Part shown: positions 42,753-47,153 of the stretch, in pieces
Numbering within the stretch: the stretch's first letter is position 1
Layout: the number at the start of each line of letters is the position of its first letter
Assembly: GCA_046341775.1 (NCBI GenBank)
Contig: JBKDQQ010000071.1
Location: forward strand, 1 to 47,153
DNA from: SXXH01 sp041165735
Lineage (GTDB): Bacteria > Planctomycetota > UBA1135 > GCA-002686595
Direction of reading: 5' to 3'
DNA length: 47,153 bases
Notes under the pieces: model-generated
What the model was told of the DNA's origin: nothing
Database searches by the model: none
The model's input: the letters and a program-made list of their open reading frames with translations, nothing else
Position numbers and translations under genes: made by a program

Positions 42753-43877
42753 TCAGCGCTCCTCGCGGCGCGTCCAGCGAGCCCAGGCGCGGCGCGCACC
42801 CGATTCGTCCGTGCGCGAAGGGAGCAGCCGCAATGCGCCGGTCGCATCGCCTGCATCGGCCGCGACGCCGCCTTCGAGCGCGGCGTGGATGGCCTCGAGG
42901 TCGAACGCGCACGGCGCGGCGTGCATGGCGAGGGCGCCAGTCGTGGCGACGCCGGCCAGCGAGTCGCGCGCGGACGAATCATCCAGCGCGATCCACGCGA
43001 GATGCGCATCGTCGCGCCACCACGCCTCGGGATCGGGTCGCGTCGGGAACGCGGCGCATTCGACCCCGTCGAGCGACTTCGTGGCCGACTTGCGCGCGCG
43101 CTCGAATCCGAGTCGCAGCAGCGGCCGTTCCAGCGGCGCGAGCTTGCGGCGTCCTGGGTCGAGGACGAGCGCGCCGTCGCGCGCCAGGACCCATGCGCGG
43201 CGCGTCTCGAGGCCGCCCGCCAGGCGCAGCTCGCGCGAGACCGCGTCGAACACGCGCGATGCTCCGCGGCCGGGGCGTCCCTCGCATTCGAGCACGAGCG
43301 ACCCCGCGCCCAGGCTGCCCTCGACGATCCACGCGCGACCCGCGGCCGAGGTGCTGCGTGGCGCGCGACAGACCTCCTCGGGCGGCACGAGGCCGCCGAC
43401 GAGGAAGGTGGCCGCGTCGTCGAAGGCGACGAGCGCGACGCCGCGCAGGTGCGCCTCTCGCAAGGCCGCCAGCACGCGTCCTGGCTTCTTCCCGTGGAAG
43501 AGCCGTCGCCACCAGTCGATCCACGCGCCTCCGTGCAGGACGATCGCGTCCGCCGCCAGCGCCTGCGCCGCGAGGACGCGTTCGGCCGCCTCGTCGAACA
43601 GCATCGCGCCGTCCGGCTCGACCTTGGCCGCCAAGGCGCGCGTGGAGACGCGCCAGCCCTCCCACGCGAGGCGCGGATCCTCGTCGAGGTGCAAGACGAC
43701 GAGCAGCGGCTCGGGCGTCGCGGGCGGCCGCAGCGCGCGCACCAAGCCGGCGTCGTGGCGCCATGCCGATCCAGCCAGCACCAGCTTGCCCGACTGCGCT
43801 CGCGCGGCCGGGACGAGGGCGAGCAGGGTGCAACCAAGGAGGGCGAGGCGCACGACGCGTCCAAGCATGTGCAGCAT
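42753..43877 (-). CDS. Secreted protein, weakly cyanophycinase/S51-like
   Basis: This protein of 374 residues has a signal peptide (LLGCTLLALVPAARAQ). In the middle, AIVLHGGAWIDWWRRLFHG, AALREAHLRGVALVAFDDAA and FLVGG resemble the spacing of cyanophycinase-type peptidases, in which a G-T-S-A-G-A elbow follows a helix and strand. The nucleophile serine is replaced by FDDAA, so activity is doubtful. Relation to the family is tentative. It lies 7 bases after the NUDIX gene and 6 bases before the FAD gene, in one operon. Confidence 0.65.
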   Translation of the reverse strand: MLHMLGRVVRLALLGCTLLALVPAARAQSGKLVLAGSAWRHDAGLVRALRPPATPEPLLVVLHLDEDPRLAWEGWRVSTRALAAKVEPDGAMLFDEAAERVLAAQALAADAIVLHGGAWIDWWRRLFHGKKPGRVLAALREAHLRGVALVAFDDAATFLVGGLVPPEEVCRAPRSTSAAGRAWIVEGSLGAGSLVLECEGRPGRGASRVFDAVSRELRLAGGLETRRAWVLARDGALVLDPGRRKLAPLERPLLRLGFERARKSATKSLDGVECAAFPTRPDPEAWWRDDAHLAWIALDDSSARDSLAGVATTGALAMHAAPCAFDLEAIHAALEGGVAADAGDATGALRLLPSRTDESGARRAWARWTRREER

Positions 43878-43884
43878 GCCTCGC

Positions 43885-44460
43885 CTAGTCCGCGCGCCGC
43901 CCGTCGGACACGCCGAAGAGGTCGACCACGCGCTGCAGCGCCGATTGCACCAGCACGTGCCGGATCTCTCCGGCGCGCACGCGCTCCTTGACGCGCTCGA
44001 GCTTCTCGACGCACACGACGATGTCCTCGCCCGCGTCGAGTTCGAGGTGCTCGGCGACCCGCGTGCAGCCGGTCGCCAGCCAATGGTGGCAGAGGTTGTC
44101 GTGGAAGGCGGGGTTGGGCTCGACGGCGCCGAGGTAGCGCCACTCGCGCGCTTCGTAGCCGGTCTCCTCGCGCAACTCGCGCCGCGCCGCGTCCTCGTGC
44201 GATTCGCCGCGGTCGACCATGCCGCCCGGGATCTCGATGGTCACGCGCGACGTCCCGAAGCGGAACTGCTTGACCAGCACCAGCTCGTCCTCGTCGGTCA
44301 GCGCGACGACATTGACCCAATCCGGCGTCTCCAGCACGAGCCGATCCATCGGCTGGCTCGTGCGCGGATTCACGAGCTTGTCCCAGCGCGGTCGGAACAG
44401 GATCAGCGAAGGTTCGTGGCGGCTCGAGAGCTTCGGCCAGGGCAGGGGCGACTCGGTCAT
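43885..44460 (-). CDS. NUDIX hydrolase (ADP-ribose pyrophosphatase-like)
   Basis: This protein of 191 residues has an intact Nudix box: GGMVDRGESHEDAARRELREETGY. The preceding strands (VNVVALTDEDELVLVKQFR) and the ETP-like end fit NudF/ADP-ribose pyrophosphatases and related nucleotide-sugar hydrolases. It is the first gene of the four-gene minus-strand unit. Its start codon overlaps an in-frame ATG of the divergent transporter gene, so the control region is only about 28 bases long. Confidence 0.92.
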   Translation of the reverse strand: MTESPLPWPKLSSRHEPSLILFRPRWDKLVNPRTSQPMDRLVLETPDWVNVVALTDEDELVLVKQFRFGTSRVTIEIPGGMVDRGESHEDAARRELREETGYEAREWRYLGAVEPNPAFHDNLCHHWLATGCTRVAEHLELDAGEDIVVCVEKLERVKERVRAGEIRHVLVQSALQRVVDLFGVSDGRRAD

Positions 44461-44488
44461 GGCGGGTCACTACAATCCTACGCCGCGC

Positions 44489-45400
44489 ATGCAGGCGGCA
44501 CACGAGTCGAGGCCCGAGTCGGAACGGACCCGCGCCTTCATGGCGTTGGCGGGAGTGCAGCTCTTCTTCGGCTTGTTCCCCGTCTTCGGCAAGCTCGCCT
44601 TCGAGGCCTTCGCGCCCGGATCGGTCGCCGTGTGGCGCATCGCCGTCGGCGCGCTCGTGCTCGGCGGCGTGGCCTTCCTCATGCACGGCCGCAAGCTGGT
44701 GCCGCCGCGCGCCGAACTGCCGTTGATCGCCCTGGCGAGCTTCCTCGGCATCGCCCTCAACATGGTGATGTACCTGGAAGGGCTGGCGCGCACCAACGCC
44801 ACGACCGCCACGCTGCTGATGGGACTGATCCCGGTCTTCACCTTCGTGGTGGCGCTGGTCGCCGGGCAGGAGTCGTTCGACCTGCTGCGCGCGCTGGGCG
44901 TGCTGGTCGCGTTGTCGGGCGCCACCGCGCTGCGCTGGGCCGAGTCCGAAGGAGGCTTCGCCATCGACTGGATCGGCCTGCTGCTGCTGGCGGGCAACGC
45001 CTTGTCGTACGCGACCTACTTCGTGCTCACGCGTCCCTTGGCGCGCCGGCATCCGCCGTTGTGCGTCATCGCGTGGATGTTCGCCTTTTCGCTGCCGGCG
45101 GCGCTCCTCTTGGCGGGACGCGTGGAGCTGCTGCCTCGGGCGAGCTCCACGCAATGGTGGTCGCTGGCCTTCATCCTCGTCTTCCCGACCGTGCTGGCGT
45201 ACTTGTTCAACGTCTACGCCTTGGCGCGCGTCTCGGCCTCGACGACGGCGGTCGGCATCTACGCGCAGCCCTTCGTCGCCGCGCTGGCGGGATGGTGGCT
45301 GCTGGGAGATCGGCCCACGCAAGGCATGCTCGTCGCCGCCGCGCTGGTCTTCGCCGGACTCGCGTTGGTGCTCCGTCGTCCGGTCGCCGGCCGCGCATGA
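44489..45400 (+). CDS. EamA/DMT-family transporter
   Basis: This protein of 303 residues has ten hydrophobic segments in two EamA repeats. Features include a first helix with GVQLFFGLFPVFGKLAF, a PGSVAVWRI loop, and a second half beginning near DWIGLLLLAGNALSYATYFV. It should export or import small metabolites across the inner membrane, with the substrate unknown. TACAAT at 44471-44476 lies 12 bases before the chosen ATG. An in-frame ATG at 44459 overlaps the divergent NUDIX start and would add ten residues. Confidence 0.9.
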   Translation: MQAAHESRPESERTRAFMALAGVQLFFGLFPVFGKLAFEAFAPGSVAVWRIAVGALVLGGVAFLMHGRKLVPPRAELPLIALASFLGIALNMVMYLEGLARTNATTATLLMGLIPVFTFVVALVAGQESFDLLRALGVLVALSGATALRWAESEGGFAIDWIGLLLLAGNALSYATYFVLTRPLARRHPPLCVIAWMFAFSLPAALLLAGRVELLPRASSTQWWSLAFILVFPTVLAYLFNVYALARVSASTTAVGIYAQPFVAALAGWWLLGDRPTQGMLVAAALVFAGLALVLRRPVAGRA

Positions 45401-45495
45401 GGAGGCGCTGCTCGCCGCCCCCGGTGCGCAGGGCGGCGTGCGTGGCGAGGAGGGGAGTGCAAGCGGATCCGCGATGCGGTATTGCTGGCAAGCGC

Positions 45496-45924
45496 ATGGA
45501 AGCCCCTCGCACAGCATCGCGACCCCGGCACCGCTTCGTCCTGCGCACGCGCTGGTCGGACGAGGACCGCCAGGGCGTCCTCAACAACGCCGCCAGCCTG
45601 ACCCTCTGCGAGGAAGCGCGCCTCTTGTGGTGCCGCGCCCACGGCTTGCTCGAAGGAGCGGACTTCCCCTTCGTGCTCGCGCAGGCGAACACGCGCTGGC
45701 TGGAGCCCGGCGTCGGCGGCGTCGAGGTGGTGGTCGAGCTGTCGACGCTCGAGATCGGGGCGACTTCGTTCACCCAGTGCTACCGCATCCGCGAGGGGGA
45801 CGGTGGACGCGTGCTGGTCGAATGCGAAGCGCGCCTCGTGGCTTGGGATCCGATCAAGCGCGGCAAGGCGGCGCTCCCGGCGCGGTTGCGGGCCGCGCTC
45901 GAGGCGGACCTGTCCACTCCCTGA
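45496..45924 (+). CDS. Hotdog-fold acyl-CoA thioesterase (4HBT-like)
   Basis: This protein of 142 residues has the 4-hydroxybenzoyl-CoA thioesterase layout: RTRWSDEDRQGVLNNAASLTLCEEARLLW at the N-terminus, where the family has T-x-x-x-D-x-x-G-H-x-N-N, and then beta strands. The usual catalytic Asp is likely the Asp in SDEDRQG. Variation at the H-V position leaves the exact substrate unknown. It lies 95 bases after the EamA gene in the same direction. Confidence 0.78.
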   Translation: MEAPRTASRPRHRFVLRTRWSDEDRQGVLNNAASLTLCEEARLLWCRAHGLLEGADFPFVLAQANTRWLEPGVGGVEVVVELSTLEIGATSFTQCYRIREGDGGRVLVECEARLVAWDPIKRGKAALPARLRAALEADLSTP

Positions 45925-45966
45925 ATCGTCGAACTGGAGGCGGCGTCGGACTGGAGAGCGTCGGCC

Positions 45967-47153
45967 TCAGCGCGCGCTCTGCTCGAGCAGCCACGCGGCC
46001 TCGCCCGCCGGATCGACCGGACGCACCCAGCGGAACGCGTCGCGGGTGTTCCATTCCGCCTGCCAGCGGCGGTGCAGCTCCGTGTCGGGGAAGCGCTCGT
46101 CGTCGCGATAGGGATACCCGCTCATGCCGTGGAAGGGCAGCGGCTCCACCCGTTCGGCGAGCGTGGTGTTCGGATCGCGGTCCTTGGCCCAGCCGTCCAG
46201 GTACACGAGCCAGTCGCGGCGCCAGCCCTCCCGGACCGGCGGCAGCTTCGAACCGTCGAACACGATGGTCAACGCGTCGCCCGCGCCCATGATGACGTAG
46301 CGATCGTCGACCGTTGTCAAAAGTTCTTGACACTGGCCGAGCCGAGTGTACTTGCCGGGATGCTGGTTCCAGCGCGGCGAATCGGCCAGCCGCTCGAATT
46401 CGAAGCGCTCGGGCGCGTTGTCGGGATCCGCCTCGCCCGCCGCGAGTTCGCGCCGCAGGGGCAGGCTGAAGCCGCGCCGGCGCAGCTCGGCCGAGCCGGC
46501 CGCCAGTTCGCGCACCTCGAGCGGCGCATCGTCGCCATCGATGGCGAGCCGGATCTCGTCCCAGTACAGGCGCAGGGTCGACACGACGCGGATGCGCGGG
46601 TCGTCGCGGTTCAGGATCTTCGTCACGTCGACCACCATGGTCTTCGTCTTGCCGGCCGGGAACCCCACGGGCGGCCCGGTCTCCTTCCAGCCGCCCTTGC
46701 CATCCGGCACGAGCAGCATCGGGGGCAGGAATTGGATGCCAGGATGGCGCGCGCTCGCCATGTTGGCCGAAGCGTCGCTCCAGAAGAACCAGCCCGTCAT
46801 GACGAGGCGCAAGAGCTCGGCGTCGCGCAGGGCCTCCTTGTCGAAGGACAACTCGAGCCACCACGGCTGCGCCAATCCCGCGAACTGCGGCGGATGCAGC
46901 ACGAACGGCTCGGGGTGCTTCCAATCCTGCGCGGCCAACGCCTGCGTCCAGTCCTTCTGGTCCGACCCCGTGGCGCGCGGATGCAAGGCGCGCGTCACCG
47001 TGTGCGTGTGCGCCACCGGGAACGGCGGGAAGCAGAACATCTCGTTGGGGAAGATCTCCGAATCCGCCGGATGGTCGACCGCCAGCAGCTTGGCATGGTC
47101 GAGGTAGGTCACCTCGCGCAGCTCCTCGGTGAACTGCAGCACCAACCGTCCTT
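45967..47153 (-). CDS. C-terminal part of a large protein related to ASPIC/UnbV-CRTAC1-type proteins (5' end outside window)
   Basis: The frame is open to the right edge of the window, so the start is not seen. The visible 395 residues begin with GRLVLQFTEELREVTYLDHAKLLAVDHP and EIFPNEMFCFPPFP, which resemble the C-terminal region of FG-GAP/ASPIC-type repeat proteins in Planctomycetota and related phyla. The rest has scattered W, D and P with beta character (LRLYWDEIRLAIDGDD, TIVFDGSKLPPV). It is probably exported or surface-associated, but no signal can be judged. An exact 18-bp repeat (46315-46332) is read here as CQELLT. Confidence 0.6.
   Translation of the reverse strand, partial: GRLVLQFTEELREVTYLDHAKLLAVDHPADSEIFPNEMFCFPPFPVAHTHTVTRALHPRATGSDQKDWTQALAAQDWKHPEPFVLHPPQFAGLAQPWWLELSFDKEALRDAELLRLVMTGWFFWSDASANMASARHPGIQFLPPMLLVPDGKGGWKETGPPVGFPAGKTKTMVVDVTKILNRDDPRIRVVSTLRLYWDEIRLAIDGDDAPLEVRELAAGSAELRRRGFSLPLRRELAAGEADPDNAPERFEFERLADSPRWNQHPGKYTRLGQCQELLTTVDDRYVIMGAGDALTIVFDGSKLPPVREGWRRDWLVYLDGWAKDRDPNTTLAERVEPLPFHGMSGYPYRDDERFPDTELHRRWQAEWNTRDAFRWVRPVDPAGEAAWLLEQSAR
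46315..46332. repeat. 18-bp inverted repeat, TGTCA-N8-TGACA
   Basis: TGTCAAAAGTTCTTGACA lies within the coding region of the last gene. It is in frame and has no stop. Confidence 0.8.

Overview
The window (GC about 70% by eye) reads as chromosomal DNA of a Planctomycetota-like bacterium. The lineage call is an inference. It rests on a sigma factor fused to a membrane anchor and a large exported domain, on secreted beta-helix and cytochrome/propeller proteins with cysteine-rich or calcium-binding modules typical of that phylum, on the rarity of clear Shine-Dalgarno sites, and on dense genes that often overlap by 4 bases (ATGA or GTGA).

Layout. 1-1554: aromatic amino acid genes (3' end of aroE, aroK) and a DCC-family thiol oxidoreductase. 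1563-4634 (-): ECF sigma factor fused to a membrane helix and a ~790-residue exported part. 4782-5090: initiator tRNA-Met with its terminator, followed by decayed direct and inverted copies of the tRNA 3' end. 5529-6540: a CBS-domain protein and an HPF/RaiA-like ribosome factor. 7030-9012: DEAD-box helicase. 9136-13114 (-): secreted beta-helix protein, DUF4863 protein and a GT-C-like membrane protein. 13321-18123: FixJ/LuxR-type regulator, then a membrane protein, queF and a second GT-C-like membrane protein. 18225-21395: exported propeller/di-haem cytochrome c protein. 21435-26808: adenosine deaminase (-), gltX, an anti-sigma-like protein, a metallophosphoesterase and a propeller protein. 27300-31511: Ppx/GppA phosphatase, lipoprotein hydrolase, sensor kinase (-) and ChrR-like cupin. 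31547-33315: a NifS-like enzyme lacking its catalytic cysteine, coupled to cysteine dioxygenase. 33444-33519: a second CAT tRNA. 33825-35374 (-): a MORN-type lipoprotein followed by hemH. 35689-37392: a hyper-acidic small protein and a secreted protein (-). 37747-41096: an AlkA-type glycosylase, MscS channel (-), TPP riboswitch and thiC. 41119-44460 (-): four-gene run NUDIX, secreted protein, FAD oxidoreductase, DinB. 44489-47153: EamA transporter, hotdog thioesterase, and the 3' part of a large minus-strand gene.

Two observations stand out. First, an 18-bp AT-rich inverted repeat, TGTCA-N8-TGACA, occurs four times exactly and once with one change. It lies mostly inside or at the ends of coding sequences, which is far more often than chance predicts at this GC content and does not fit an ordinary operator. 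Second, the Cys-less NifS homologue is translationally coupled to cysteine dioxygenase. This suggests a two-step route from cysteine through cysteine sulfinate to alanine and sulfite. In addition, several genes carry a TAGACT-like -10 element only 6-10 bases before the start codon, which points to leaderless transcription.
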